Positions 33,601-48,600 are shown, counted from the stretch's first letter. The stretch is 64,000 nt of DNA from Diphasiastrum complanatum (GCA_029204225.1 CM055092.1:21041669-21105668); one strand, 5' to 3'. Made by a program: numbers and translations. The notes: a model not told the origin generated them from the letters alone.

Positions 33601-36600
33601 GTTTCTATCACTCATCTGGAGCTGGAGGGCAGACAGCCAGGATGAAGAATAGCTCTAAGGCGCAAAACAAATCAATAGAGCTCCCTTCTGTATTGTAATC
33701 AAATCAGAAAAACTCTATGTCTCGACATCAGTGCTCCAAGCTAAACCAAACCTAAAAAGGTAGCTGGCGGGAAAAGTGCACCACCAAGTATAGAAAAGTT
33801 TAGAACTAATGACCAACATGATATTATGGACACAAGGTCCTTGCATTAGCGGATAAAGCTCACTACTTCCAATTGGTTTTTATACTCAATGTTTTCTTGG
33901 AATGAACCATGACAATCGTTTATGTTGATGGCACTGGTTATGCTTTAAAGTGACACGATAACATATATGATTGGTTTTATGGCCTAGTGGCAAAGGTGGC
34001 ATCAACCTGCTGCTATGCAAGCACCTGCCAGGAAGGTCTCTGATGCAAAATAGCGACACTCCATGCCTAACAGTAGAAAGCAAAAGTGCAAGAATAGCTT
34101 CTCAAATTATTTGACGGGAAAGTATATCAGCCTTTGCTTGTATGAAGATTCATCAGGTTTTTAACGCCAAAATGTGCCCTTCAGCATATATTCATTGTAC
34201 AATGTTCATTCTCAGTTTGTTACGAGTTGCCCGCACTGATCCATTATTGAAGAAGAATGACGAGCAGAATGTGTACTCTTGAATCCCAAAGATCCTATGG
34301 ACCAACAGAGATAGTCACTAGACAGCCAAGCGCTTTGAAAAATGTGCAGTGTATAGCTACGATCACTTACCTTTAAGCCTTGATGCAGTTGACTCTTGCC
34401 AAACAAATTTTAGTCTTGTGCCAAAAAAGCTGATGATACATAATCTTGATAAACAATGCCATAGTATGATGAATTTTGAAACCCAAATGATTGCTCATAC
34501 AAATGACACAACAAAATGTGTGAGACATGTACTCCATATATGGCTTTGAGAAATGAGCAGGCATAATTAGTTGCATAAACTACCTGGGTATGGATAAAGC
34601 CCTTCAACATATAAAAGAAGTCCCTCTGTCTCTCTGACTCAAAACGGTTAAATTCTGCTCGATTTCGTTCCTGTCACCAAAAACAATGACATACTTTCAG
34701 CCAGAATCACAGCGATCAAGACAACTCCCTCATTTTATCACAAAGGTTAAACATTGTAGGTGTGATTCTTACTAGCTGAAAAAATGTACCATCTCTAACT
34801 GCAAGGGCTTCTTGCTTCAAAACGGTCTGGCCTACTCAACGATCTCTACATACTATGATATGACACCAGAAAGTGCTTAAGAGTTCAAACCTACAGCACA
34901 TATCAACACTAAGTCTACAAAAGTATGTGCACATAATATAAAGACACGTATTATTCGCCTTGTGGTATGACATCATTTTCTCAAGCAAGGTATCCGCATG
35001 CCATTGAATAACTTTTCCTCCTTTTTAATTGCACTTTAAGCTTTAAATTTTCATCCCTGCTCCAACATACTCTGAGCTAAGTCAGTAAAAGAAAGGGCAA
35101 CTCCTCTATGCAGCTGTAGCTATACCAACAGGAGAGATGAAAGAGGTTGATAATATGATCTACTAGAGGAAAGGTGACTCAAATAAAGATATTCATCTAT
35201 GACTGGGGCCTATTCAAATTGCAGTCATGAGATTACAGTGTAGTACCTTAATCTGGTCATACTCTTTCTGAGAAAGTTCACAAGCTTCTGTGGTTACTTT
35301 TATGGATTCTTTCAGCTCCTCAATCTTGCGATTTCTTGACTTATCACCTCCAAATACTTTAGATGATGCAGCACTCAGCTTTTCAACTCGATTATTCATT
35401 GAAGAAAGATCGGAGAGAAGTGTTTGCAATGTTAACAATGCATTGGAACGGTCATAAAAAGCTGCATGAACAGCTTGCATCATGCCAAGGTACTCATGAA
35501 GATGATCCTGCACACTTTTCCAAAAACATAGTTAAAAGGCAGCTTCAATGCTATTAGTGATAAGACAAAATCTTCATTTTGAACCTGAAATAGATATGCT
35601 ACCAGATGCTTGACTGACTGAGCATTGGCTTCCCGATAAAATCTGCTTGCTTTGACAGCCGCTGTAGCTATACGCTTAAGGTCCAAGGCATGAACTTTCT
35701 GGGCACTTTGAGTTGCCTCCTCTATTTCGAATTTGGCCAGCTTAATCAATGCCAAACCAAGCTCTCCCACAACCTCTCCATCCTCTTGTTGTGCTTTGAC
35801 CAGCAATTCTGCCTGCAGGCATAACGAATTGCAGAACATAAGCATGCCATTGGCAACATTTCCTTAGCCTATAGATAAGGATTGGCACAAATCAAAGAAT
35901 CGCCAGATACTTGAATACTACCAGTAGCACGCCCCATTTACATTGTAAGAGTAATGACATTAACAATGTGGAAAGTTACCAGCATCTTTAACAACATATG
36001 AGTATGTGCACTTCAGAAGCTGGTGTTTCAACCATATGTCTCCTAGCAAAACACTTAATTTAAACCGTAGTGCATGAATGAGTACGTGCACTTCAAAAGC
36101 TTGATGTTTCAGCCATACATCTTATAGAAAAATGCGGAATCCAAACTGTAGTGCATAAGATTATGAGAACTAACTTATTGCTTTCAAATTTCATATTATA
36201 ACAACCCTAATACATATACATAGATACTCACATATCATAGACACAGATAGGAATGTATGTATTAATTATATACTTTTGAATAAATATGTCGTACCTATAC
36301 ACCTAGAATTCATAAATTACAAAAAATAGAACTTGGAAATATTTAGCTGCTAATATGCCCATTAAGGGAAACATTTGTTTCACGACATCACTCCAATGCA
36401 ACTTATGTATAAGTCCCATTTTGTTGTATGCAGTAGAAGCTCATAAAACAGCCAACCTGCTACTACGAGCTGACCATTTGAAACATTTTATGGAAGACCT
36501 AGATGTTCAGAGCTATATTATGATTTTACCATAGTTAAAAACATAACCATTCGAATTTTATTGTGCTCATACTCTTCCATTTTTATTCTCAAAGACAGTT

Positions 36601-39600
36601 TTTGAAACTTTTAATTTTAAATGTAACTATGCTCATAAGATGTGCCTGAAGAAAAGACGAAAAATCAAGGGTTACAGAGGTGACTACGGCTACCTCAGTA
36701 AGATACTTGAACCATAGCTTGGAGTCATGAATCACAGTGCCAACAGTGGCCATCACTCCACATCACATTGCTAGATTGAATGGAACTCTTATTATGAGAT
36801 TTTGTGATTCATGAATCTAAATTTCCAATGTAACACAATCCAGCACGTCAATTTTTTTGTTGCACAAGGACGTGAGAAAGATCCTCTGCTGCTACACTTA
36901 CACATAAGCCAAATACTAGACTACAGAATGGCTGGATATAGTGGAAAATGGTAGCTAAGCTCTCCTCCTAGTAGTTGATCCTACAAGCTCAACTGAAAGT
37001 GTCCCTCCATAGCTAGCACAGGCACACGCCATAGTAGCAACCAAACTCATTTAATTGCGGAAACAAACTTGTTACAAACATGCTTGAAACCTTTATTTTT
37101 CAACTTTTGTTTTTTCAGAACCGTGTGAACCGTGGAGGTAATTTATTAATTAATTATTTTTTTTTTTTCAGTACACAGGTCTGTGTGGATTAACAGGTCT
37201 GTGTGGAATCTGGATTAACAGGTCTGTGTGGATTAACAGGTCCAAATCTGTGTCTGTAATAATTTGGTAATTAAATAATTAATTAGTTAATTAATTAATT
37301 AAATACTGGAACCATACCATGGTTCAATTCCTTTCACGGTTCCCAGGACCCACGGTTCTGGGAACCGTGGGTTCTATGCTAGTGATATTTCAGGTTGTGT
37401 TAATTGCAGGTTGAATTTGCAAGGAATATACCAAGTAATATGATGACTTTTGCTGGAGGCCAACCATATGAACATCTGATATCTCATCCCAAGATTTGAT
37501 GTCAACGTGATCAGCCTCACAAAAAAGAAAAAAATTCACATTAGTGCAATAGAAAAAAGAGAGCTTTGTAGCAAAACAATCACATTTTAAAACTTTGAAT
37601 AGCATTGGTGCTCCACTAATTTTATGTTCTCAAATATTCGGGCATATTAAGACATTTAGACCTCCCCAAAGTATTCCCTGCTTACATTGGGCCAAATTTT
37701 ACTTCAGTTGGTCAGTAGTTCTTTGATTGGGGACGTGTTATAGTAGGGCCTCAACCTTCTAGTCAAGGACAAGTCGAGATTTTCTTGCTCTAACAATCAA
37801 GGGGACTCCCTTTAGGGTAAATAGGCTCTGCTATACCCTTTATTATTGATTGTTATGAGATATATTGATCTGTAAGCTGTTGCCACCATTTAGTTGTCCA
37901 ATTAATTATCTTTGACGCATTTCGTGTAAGTATGTTCTTAACTCCACTAATCAAGGCAGGAAGTAAAGCATAGTTTTGGGAAACGTTTCCCACCCGGGAA
38001 ACGCAGCCCCCTCGGGGAACGAGAAATGGGAAACGAGAACCGGGATACGGGGAGCGGGGAAACGATACACATCATATGACATATAATTTAAAATCTAGAT
38101 ACTAAAGAAAATTCTTGTAGCAAAAGTTCTGAGAAAAAACATAGAATGCTGTCCAGCGATCTTGTTTTCTGAGAAAGAGCATTCCTAGTCAAAATCATGA
38201 TTGTTTCCAGCTCGAGTTTGAAAAAAGGTGTGGCAGACCCCGGCAGATTTTGACCTACTTCAGGTGAGATTCCGCCCATTTTCAGGCAGAAATACTGTCT
38301 CGCAGCATTCTGGGTCATTTTCAAGGGCAAATGGTGTTCTGGGAAACGAACGTTTCCTATCAGGGCAACATGTTTCCCTGATAGGGAAACGACAGTTTCC
38401 CAGGGGGTGTTTCCCATGTTCGGGGAAACGAGATATGCTGGGAAACGCGTTTCCCAGCCAAAAAGGGCCGGGAAACGCGTTTCCCCAATACTATGAAGTA
38501 AAGTGTCCCCTGCAGGACAATTAGTATTTGAAGCAGGCTCCAACTTTGGAAGAGACTCTTGTAGATTGAATCCGGTCTTTTAAAAGACATTGTCAGCCCT
38601 AAAAGATTAGTAAGGAACTGACTAGTGACTTTCCTGGTTTCAATATTCAGATCAAAGAAGGATGCCAGCTTTTAATCCTCACCTAGGTATCAAAGATAGC
38701 TCAAAGGCTCATCATTTCAGATTGTTATTCGGCCATAGGTTGTCTGTGCAAGAAGAAATAAAGGGGTTACAAACCCTAAAAATCAGATTTCCTGACTTTT
38801 GGCAGACAATAGCAGTTAAGTTTCAAGAGTTTTCCATTTGACTCCCTACAAGTAGCATACTAAGACCAGCTTCATCTACTGATTATGTTACCTAGAAAGT
38901 GGTGCCCAATATTCCCAGGACAGCTCATCATCTCTGTAGTATGTGGAAATGTTATTCCTTCCAATTTCCCAGGACTGTGTTTTGAAACGCACCTACTTGC
39001 CCTGGACACATCCTTTTTAATTTTAGAAAACGTATTGGCATTGTCAGCAACATTGATGGACTAATTTCAGCCAATTCAGTACCTCTCTTGTAACCCTATG
39101 CATCCCTTGCAAAATTGAAATTATCTGGATGTGTTGTAGGTTTAAGGTATATTTTGCTAGTTGTCCAACATCTTCATTTCCATCGCCATTCTTCATTCCA
39201 CATTGTTGTTTGTTTATATAACTTGACCACTTTCAAGTTAATTTTGGTCCACTTTGACCAAGCATCACATCAACTATGAATCATTCCAACCAATTTTTCA
39301 AAAGTTTTGGTGGTTGTCCCAAATTAGCTCAGACTGGTATGCTGGGAGACAGTGGTAGCTACTTCTGGCTGATTATGGTCAAGGTTCCCATTCCATTCTG
39401 GTTCTTCCAAACAAGAACTTGTGACCTACTGCTCTTGGTCTCTTTACAATAAAAAATTTGTGGGTTGTCCAAAACCAAAAGTATTCTGCATTGACGTGTA
39501 TCAACAATCTTACATTCTATATTGAGCACTTAACGACTATTCTTATCATTTAGAGGGCATCTCCTGATTTATTGCTTGTTGGATTTTGTAGACCAGTCTG

Positions 39601-42600
39601 GCATTTCATCATGGTATACCTAGAAAGCATCTTGGCTCCGAGATATAGCTCACAAACATCATCCACAGCCTACACAAAAACACGTTACAGTAGGATGACC
39701 GATTAACAGGGGTAGATTCCAAAATTGAGTTAATGTTTACATTAGTACCCCTAATGTTGTAATTTAGGATTAATTAGGATTATTGGGCCATGCCTGCATG
39801 CTATTATAGGGGCCATTACTATTTATAGTGAATTTGTTTTTTAGTCATGCATGTAGGTGGGCGCACTACAACTAGAATAGAATTTGGTTTTGCTACTTGG
39901 AAATACATCTTGGGTGTTTACCCAATATAGGTAGTAATTATAGCAATTAGCTTTTTGTCTTTTGCTATTTGCTTTATGCTTTTTAGGTTACACATAGATT
40001 AGAGAAAGTATATATGTAGGCTGGCGCCCTACCTCAATGTAATGGGACATAGTTGGAGTACATCTCTTCATCATTATTGTTCTCTCTCATGTGTATGACT
40101 ATTGTCTAACAACAATAGGAATCTTCTCTTGGGTTACTTGTATGATCAAGTTGGTTTTCTAAATGGCATCAGAGCGTGGTTCAAGATTTGAGAGAACGAG
40201 GTACTCCAATGAACAGAAACAAGGGATTGGTTTGGTTTTCAAGGAAAAAAGCAAGTGCAGGTGGTGTTCCTAGCCAGCTCTCAGTTTCGATCTTCATTCA
40301 AAATGATGGCAGCTTTGTGAGAAGATCTGGCGCTACCAGGAGGAGCTGAGCTGAGCTGCAAGAAGGAGATTATGGAATCTACCTCAGATTTCAGGATCAG
40401 ATCTTGTTGTTGTTTGCAGATCAGTTTGTTGCTGTCGGAGATCGCAAATCTGCAGGTCATTTCTTGAATTATTTGTTACTGATCAGAAGGAAGATTGCTG
40501 GAAACAGCAGGTCAGATCGCTGGAAAACAGCAGATCAGATCGCTGAAAGTCAAATCACGATCTGAAAGTCAAATCAGATCGTTAAAAGACAACAGGTCAG
40601 ATCACTGGATCGCTGGAAGACAGCAGGTCAAATCACTGGAAGACAAGTCTGATCGCTGGAATCACATCTCTGCATGGTTGTTCGCTGGCTGCAGGAGTGT
40701 TCACTGGCTATTTGCATGTTGATCACTGTCTGATGAACTGTAACTCAGTTTGCTTATCTGAGTAGAACCTATTCACTACTGCTGTCTGATTCGTTGATTT
40801 AAATAAGTTTGCTGGAACTGTAAAATCGTTTGCTGGTTGGACCAAGATACAAGATCGTTTGCTGAGGGAGAGCAAAGGATTTTCGTTCATTGGAGGCTTT
40901 CGTGGATCTGGTTCCTCGTGATCTTGGGGCAAGCTTGAAATGATGTGGATCAACCATGGCTCTTTGGTCGGTTGGTTTTGTCATCCAGGTATCAGGATCG
41001 ATCTTTACTGCAGAATCGCGATTCTGTAGGACGATACGATTCTGTCCCTAGTCGTGAAGCGCTTGTGACGCTCTGAGCCACAATCTTCCCAATAGGACAC
41101 TGTAGGATTGGGGGGATTCGGGCAAGTCCAAGACTACAAAATCTAGCACGAATCGGATTCCTGCTACCTTGGTGTGTACTTCCTTGGCTATGCCTAATGG
41201 TTTCACACTTGATTGGTCAGCTAGTCGGATGGTAAAAGGGGCACTTACCATATGAATAAGTCCCCATGCGTGGTATAGCTTGGAGGAAATGATGTTCACT
41301 CCTGATCCTCCATCAACTATAGCTGATTCTCGTGGAAACCCCCGATGCGTGATTGGGATCATTACATGTTTGGCATCTTTTTCCATCCTACTCCTACTCG
41401 GTGGACTGGTTGCGATCCTTCAGCTCCCTCATCAGGCACCAAGTTGGTAAGGTGCGAGTCTGATCTATCGTTGCTTGGTCCATCTATGTATATTTTCAAT
41501 CCTTCCCAAAGGGTCGGATGCGTTTTGAGCAAGGTGCCCAATGGTAATCGGACATCTCCTCTCAATAGATCGACTAAAACAGTCGTATGGTCCTTTTCCA
41601 CCTCCTTGCTATGGAAAGGGATCTCCATACCAAAATGCTCATGTGCATTTTGTCCGGTCTCACGGATGAACTACAGTAACCTTGGATTCACTAGGGAGTG
41701 GGGAGGAGCGTTCGACCGTCGATCGTTTTCACCCTCGGGCTGACCCTTCGTGTAGATTGGTTGGTATCAACTCTCCATTCGCTCCATCTATAAAATGCAC
41801 TGGGACAGAGTCCGGTGCTTCTTCCTCGGGATAGTAGGGTTCTTCTGTCACTTTGACCATATTCAACTGCTGAGCAGCTGGTTGCGGGTTTCTCACTACT
41901 AGTCCTTGAGTTCTGGGAGGAATGGGAGGTAATGTCAATCTAGGGAGCGGTTGGGGTAAGGCAGGCGAGATTCGGTGTTGGGCATGCAGCTTGGTTCCGT
42001 ACGTTGTATCGGCAGTCGGTCGTATCATGGTTGCTCATATTGCATATATGGCAGTATCGTGTGGGCCGCTCTAACCTTTGTCTCAACTGCGGGCATTCGT
42101 TCCCTGTGTGATTGCCAGCGCAGTGTGGACACCAAGTGGACTCTCTCCTAGGATAGGCGTGGGTGGGTGTTGATTGCAAGCCTTTCAGCTTCTGGTCAAC
42201 TTGGTGGAGAGCTTTCTAAATTGCTCATTGCTCTAGGTGTGCAACTTCTCTATGGCGGATATGATTGTGTGACGTGTCTGTGCTATTGGTCGTAGAGGTG
42301 GAAGCATCATCATGAAGATTACTCTTACGTTTGGCTCATCGTTCCTTTCGGCGTCTTCTCTCAAGGTCTGAGTTATCAGAGTCCAAGCTAGGGCTCTCAC
42401 TATCGTCGACTCTCTTGATGGCATCTACGCAAGCCGCTTGAAAAGAGACATACTTATCTCGTCTCTTCATTTGCTGCCTGATTCCCTTGGGTAATCCTGC
42501 CATGAACCATGTCAAGACGCTATGGTTTGGGACACTCTCACAGTCGCATCCTCCGCGTAATCTCTTGATCCGTTCTATATAGTCGCGCAAGGACTCGTTC

Positions 42601-45600
42601 TTCTTGTCCATGCAGATACGTCCTAATTGCAAGAAATGATCGGAAAGAAAGCGGGTGGTCTTGAAGCGTGTGTTAAACTCGGCTTGTAAGATATTCCAAT
42701 CATCACGTTCATTCTACTCCATATTGAAATACCAATCCTTCACAGTATCGGCTAGGCACAGATTGAAGCATCTTAACAGCTCTTGCGGGCTGTCGTCTCC
42801 GTAGGCTCTACACGCCTGGGTGTAAATCTGCAAGAATCGTCACAGATCTCCCTTTCCATCCGACCTTGGAAGGTCGATTTTAGGGAAGTTCCTAATGGCA
42901 TGAGGTACGAAAGGCCTAGGATTGTCCATTGGTGGTGGATCTACGCCAACGTTTTTGTGATGTATTTCGATGGGAACGACAAATTCCTCAAGATCAGGGG
43001 GATTCAGGGTTGATAATCTCCTACCGGATCTGAGATGTATACACCGAAATGGAAGGTGTGGCTACGTTTGGTCTTTTTCGTTTTCTTTTTCTCAAATATT
43101 TTTGTAAAGCTTTTCTATTATAAGGTGATTGGGGGATGGATTGAGATGTGGATCAACACCGAAGTGAAATCGAAATTAGATCAAGATCAAATCGGGATCA
43201 AGCGAAAGATTGGATGGATGGGAAGACGAGTAATTGCAAATCTAAAAGGCAATCGGGGAAGATCTAAAAAATGCAAATGGGTTTTGATGGTCAGTCACTC
43301 AGATCTAGTTCAAAAAAAATTGAAATTTCTCTTATGGCAAATAATAGGGAGTTGCGAGTAATCAGCGAGTAATGCTAATTATTCCTTGGGCTACCTTTGT
43401 ACTGTGAATGATGATCAGAACACACTGTGAAGAGGGCGAGTAAAGATGTGCAGTTGGCGAGTAATAAATCAAAATGTCATATCATTACTCCTCGGTTTGG
43501 CGTATGGTAGATCAAGTGTTGTACTTGCTATTGTACTGATGGCGAGTAATGATACTAAGAGGATTGCAAAAAATCAAAGTCGGCGAGTAATAGGAAAAAG
43601 GCGAGAATTTAAAAAATGGCTGAAAATTTGAATTGGCGAGCAATAGCTAATTACTTGCCGACCTGCAGGAAGCTAGATCTGAGGGTTCTAAGCATATTGT
43701 ACTGATGGCAAGTAATTAGACTGAGAAAAAATAGAAAAAATCAACTTGGAGAGTAATTGGCTCTGGCGAGTAATAGCATGATTGCTCGCCGAGTTGTCTG
43801 ATCAAAGATTTGACTATGCAGAGAGCTCTCTCCAATGAATCTGCTAGGCTTAGCCATAAACTGACTAACCATACTCACAGCATAAGCAATATCTGGTCTC
43901 GTAGTAGTTAGATAGATTAAGCTTCCAACAAGCTTTCCCTTATGTTTATCTATAGAACCATCAGATTTGTACTTAGTTCTATAGACCCACTTGCATCCAA
44001 TGGCCTTTTTACCTGTAGGTAACTGAACAAGTCTCCAAGTCTTGTTCTTCATGATTGAGTCGTACTCCTCATCCATAGCTTTCCTCCAAATATCCTCTTT
44101 TTCAGCCTCTCTAAAAGTAGATGGATCCTTGGTTTCTAATACTGCGGCCATATATGCAAAATGTACATCCCCATCTTCATGATGATCCTCCTGTCGAACC
44201 TCCTGTCGATCTTGGTCTTCATGTTGCTTTTCAAGTCTAGCCGATCTCCTAGTTCCATGCGTACTAGACTCTCCCTGTTCCATAATGACACTATCCTTGA
44301 TAGTTTCATAGTACCATTTAGGCAATCTTCTAGCTTCTGATGTAGGATGCTTCCTGCTGGTGAAGTAGGAGGAGAATAAGTATCACATATACTTGATCTC
44401 TCCTTCCTCTTTCCTTTCTCATGCAAAGTCACTTGGATTGGTGTAGGCGATGCATGTGTCGATTCAGGCTCCTGAAATAACTTGTCACATAATACAGGGA
44501 TTCCTCCATCTTGATCCTTATCATAAGGTATCTCTGTATCTTTATGAGTTGCCTCCTCATCAAAGATTACATCCCTATTATGATTATTTTCTTACCCTCC
44601 AAGTCATATAACCTGTATCCCTTCTCTTGATTATCATAACCAAGAAATAAACACTTGGTCGCCTTAGAATCCAATTTGCTCCTAGAATCCTTAGGTATGT
44701 GAGCATAAGCAATACACAAACACTCTCAAATGACTTACATCTGGCTTCCGACCCGTGTAAGCTTCCTCTGGAGTCCGATTCTCTACAACCTTTGTAGAAC
44801 TTCGATTCAAAAGATAAACCGCCGTTTTAACTGCTTCACCCCAAAACATATTTGGAAGATTTTTACTCTTGTTTGCAAATTGTCTCTTTATACCACGATC
44901 CTTGCAAAACACCTGAAATTCCGTAGAAAGATACTCTCCCCCTTTGTCTGAGCAAAGTATCTTGATTTGTCTATCTGTTTCTTTCTCCACCTGTGTCTTA
45001 AACCATGTGAAATACTTGAATGCTTCACCCTTATTCTTCAGAAGATAGATCCATGTCTTCCTAGAATAGTCATCCACAAACACCATAAAGTAACTTGCTC
45101 CCCCATAAGATTGAGTCCTCATAGGACCACAAAAATCTGTATGAACAAGTTCTAGAACATTTTTCGCACTGAATGTACTAGGCGAAAATTTCTTCATATG
45201 ATGCTTGCCTAAGACACATCCTTCATAAACCTTGTGATCAGAAACAACTTGAGGTAAACATGTAACCATGTTAAACTTCCTCAAGACTCGTAGTTTGTAA
45301 TTCAGATGTCCAAATCTTTTGTGCCATAACTTACTCACTGATCCAATATCCGCAACACTTGCATGATGATCCACCACCTGAGCCTGAAGTTTGTACAACC
45401 GCCCTGCAAGTATGCCCTCAGCTACTACTTCATTATCTTTCTTCTTGATGAGACACCGCTTTTCATCAAACTGCATCACCATGTGTTGCTTTGCAATAGC
45501 TGATACTGAGAGTAAGTTTTTCTTGATTCCTGGTACATAAAGTACATCCTTTATGTTTCCAATCTTCCCTGAAGGTAGTTGAACTTGTACTTTTCCAACT

Positions 45601-48600
45601 CCTTTTATATCATATGTGTAGTTGTCTCCCAACTTCACATTTGACCCATCATCTAATTTTTGAGAATTAGATAGCCACTCTTGCCTAGGTGTCATGTGCT
45701 TAGAAGCTCCTGAATCAATAAACTAATAGTCTTTTTCCTTCGAGAAGCCACCACCAAAAGATGTTCATGCCGAAAACAACTCATAGTATTCAAGATCCAA
45801 AGCACTCAATTTTGCATTAGATGTTTCTTCTTCTTTAGCAAAATTCCCGTCCTGCTTTTTCTTGAACTTGTTGTGCCAGCACTCCTTTGCAAAATGTAAA
45901 GCAGTTTCCTTTTCAAACCACTTTCTTTCCATCTTCTATCGATTTGATTGATTCTCCTCCATATCTTGCTGCTTCTTCTTCTTCTTCTTCTTCTTCCCTT
46001 TGCCACCCTTCTTGAAACTTTGCTCTTGCTTCTTTGCCAGAAATGCCTGTTCCTTGAAATCGTCCCTGTTGACAATATTTTGTCGTCTCATTTCTTCCTA
46101 TAGTAAGATAGCATTTAGCTCATCGAAAGCAGGCCTCGTTTCTCTTAACGATAGCATCATTACAAAGTTCTGATAGGCCAAAGGTAGACTATTAAGTACA
46201 ATGGATACCAACACTGAATCTTGAACACTTTCTCCAACTGCAATAAGTTGTCCTCTCAGATCTTTCACCCGAGTAAAGTAGTCTGTTACTGATTCACCTG
46301 TACCCATTTTCAATGTGTGTAGCTTATTCGTCAAAAATAAGATTCGTGATTGATCTATTGTTTCATACAAGTTCTTCAAAATATCCCAAGCCTCCTCGGG
46401 TCCAGCAGCATCTCTGATATGAGGTATGATCATATCTCTAACTGACAAGTTGATGATATGATGAGCTTTTCTTCTACGTCTCTGATACTCCCGCAACTCT
46501 CTGTCAGAGTTAGAAGGTACCTCGACACCTGTGACGATCTCTCAATATTCTTGATCCTGGAGAATATTTTGCATCTTGAACTTCCATATACTGTAGTTCG
46601 TTCCCTCTAGCTTGCTAGACTCCGGCAACACGGCGTCGTTCAATCCTGCCATTATACTGATCTTTATAGCCTGATTTTTCAGCAATCAGTGTCTCTTCAA
46701 ATTCAATTAAGATTTCCTTCAGAAATCAGTAACCAAAACCTCTGCAAACAGATCTGAAATAGATCTGAGTTTGATCTTTCAGCGACCTGCCTCAGTAGCT
46801 ATCTGTCCAGCAATGATCTGTCCTGCAGCAACCTGTCCAACAGTGACCTGTCTAGAAACAGCCTGTCCAGATCCTGCCTATCTGGTTGCTGTCTTTCCCA
46901 GATACTGCCTTCCTCAGTTCTGTCCTGCCTCGGATCAGACCTGTCCTGTTGTTTCAGATCAGACCTGTCCGGTTAGCACCTGCCTGGTCTCTGCTGCCTC
47001 AGGTACTACCGCTCCTAGCTGCTGCCTTCCTCAGAAACTCCTACTAAGGTACTGCCGCCTCAGGTACAGCCAGCCTACTTAAATAGTCTCTCTAACCAAT
47101 GAGAAAAACTAAAAGCCTAAAGCAAATAGCAAAATAGCAAAGCTAATTGCTAATAATACTACCTATATTTGGTAAAGACCAAAAATCAACTTCTAAGTAC
47201 TAAATAGATCCTAATCTATTAGTAGTGCGCCCACCTACATGCATAAGCATTAAAAAACGAATTTACTATAAATAGAATGGCCCCTATAATAGCACGCAGG
47301 CATGGCCAAACTATCATTAAGGGGTATCAAATAAACATTAATTCCTAACAGTGCCATAGGCTTGCGAGTACAATGCACCTTCTACGGGTGTCTGACATTA
47401 CATTCCAGGTAGATTTGAATATTTTGCCGACTCGGCCATGCTTTTATTCCCATAGCCGTAAAATATGGTAGTGAGGCACTGGGCTTTGTTTTTGCTCGTT
47501 GGTCGGTCCGCTACTTGTCGACTTCTCTAGTATTGGCGCTCTTGGTATATCTAGATTCTGGAGCTCCTTTATTTGTGATTTGTCGATGCTCTCCATTGTA
47601 GTTTGGTGGCTCGACTCCGCTTTCTGATATCCTTTATGCGCTTATGATAGCTGGAATCGGTTAGAAGAACCTTTGCTAGAATCTTCTAACAACTACTTGA
47701 AGATCTTCAGATACATCAAGAACGACCGACAATACTTCAACATGACAATCAAAGTTGCATTCAACTTGCAAACAATCCATTTTTTCATAGCAGGACAAAG
47801 CACATTGAAGTTCAGCAACATTTCATACAAGAGAAGATACAAAGCGGGGATGTGGAGCTTATTTGTTGTGACACCAACACTCAAGTGGCAGACATCTTCA
47901 CAAAAGGACTCGATCGAGAGAAATTTGAGATGTTTAAAAAACTTCTGAGCGTCATTGATAATCAATTAAACATTAAGGGGGAATGTTAGAATTAATGATT
48001 GATTCATTAAGCATTTATATTTAAGAATTTAGAGGCCACCTTGTGAGCTCGTACTAGGGGCCCTTTGCTATATTTGGTAAAGGCATGATTCATGTGCTAA
48101 TTATAAAGCATCAATTTTGCTAGTTATAGGACTAAGATGCTTTTACCATATTTAGACACCATTTGGTAATTTCTTTTAGGTTGCTTTTGCATAGATGACA
48201 TGAATTATTGCCTATAAGTATAGGTTGGCGCCCTCCTCCAATCTATCCTTTTTCTACTATTCTTCTTCTCTTTAATCTAAGCAAGCTTCTTCGGTATCTA
48301 CTTGTCTTATCATTGACGTTTGTTGTATGTGTGAGTTCTATTATGTAATAGACACATTGTTCTAAGAATTAGACATAATTCCATCATAGTTGCCCTAGTA
48401 GCCTCATTCTTAAAACGGTTCTTCTTGAGAGATTTTCCATGCACACATCCTTCACATACTTAGGTCTTACCATGCACGTCAAATAGCCCCTCGACCATGT
48501 CTCAAAAGTACAAGATTGTAAAAATGTTAAGTGTCGATATGTTTCATGGAAATGTCCTCTTTTCCTACAACATAAAAGGTCCCACAGACATTCACATTTT

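Larger units (their letters stand above)
30624..34583 (-). other. SNX2-like intron 4, with repeats
   Basis: A 3,960-bp phase-0 intron. It contains a 189-bp tandem duplication (31073-31450) and, on the opposite strand to the gene, the tail of a copia RNase H (32330-32585). The remainder shows nothing recognisable. Confidence 0.85.

Noticed and set aside
34349-34610. Frames around the small sorting nexin exon 4
   Set aside because: They read into intron sequence. Only 34584-34670 is supported as exon.
38088-38543. 151-codon minus-strand frame with repeated GETRFPA / WETRFPA peptides
   Set aside because: The peptide repetition comes from the GGGAAACG DNA motif clusters, and the opposite strand is open for the same reason.
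40495-40722. 75-codon frame with repeated SLK/DRW peptides
   Set aside because: Translates the repetitive GATCGCTGGAA leader of a copia element.
46771-47082. 103-codon Cys/Pro-rich plus-strand frame
   Set aside because: Translates the repetitive leader of the minus-strand copia element (the CAGGTC-type units seen in antisense).
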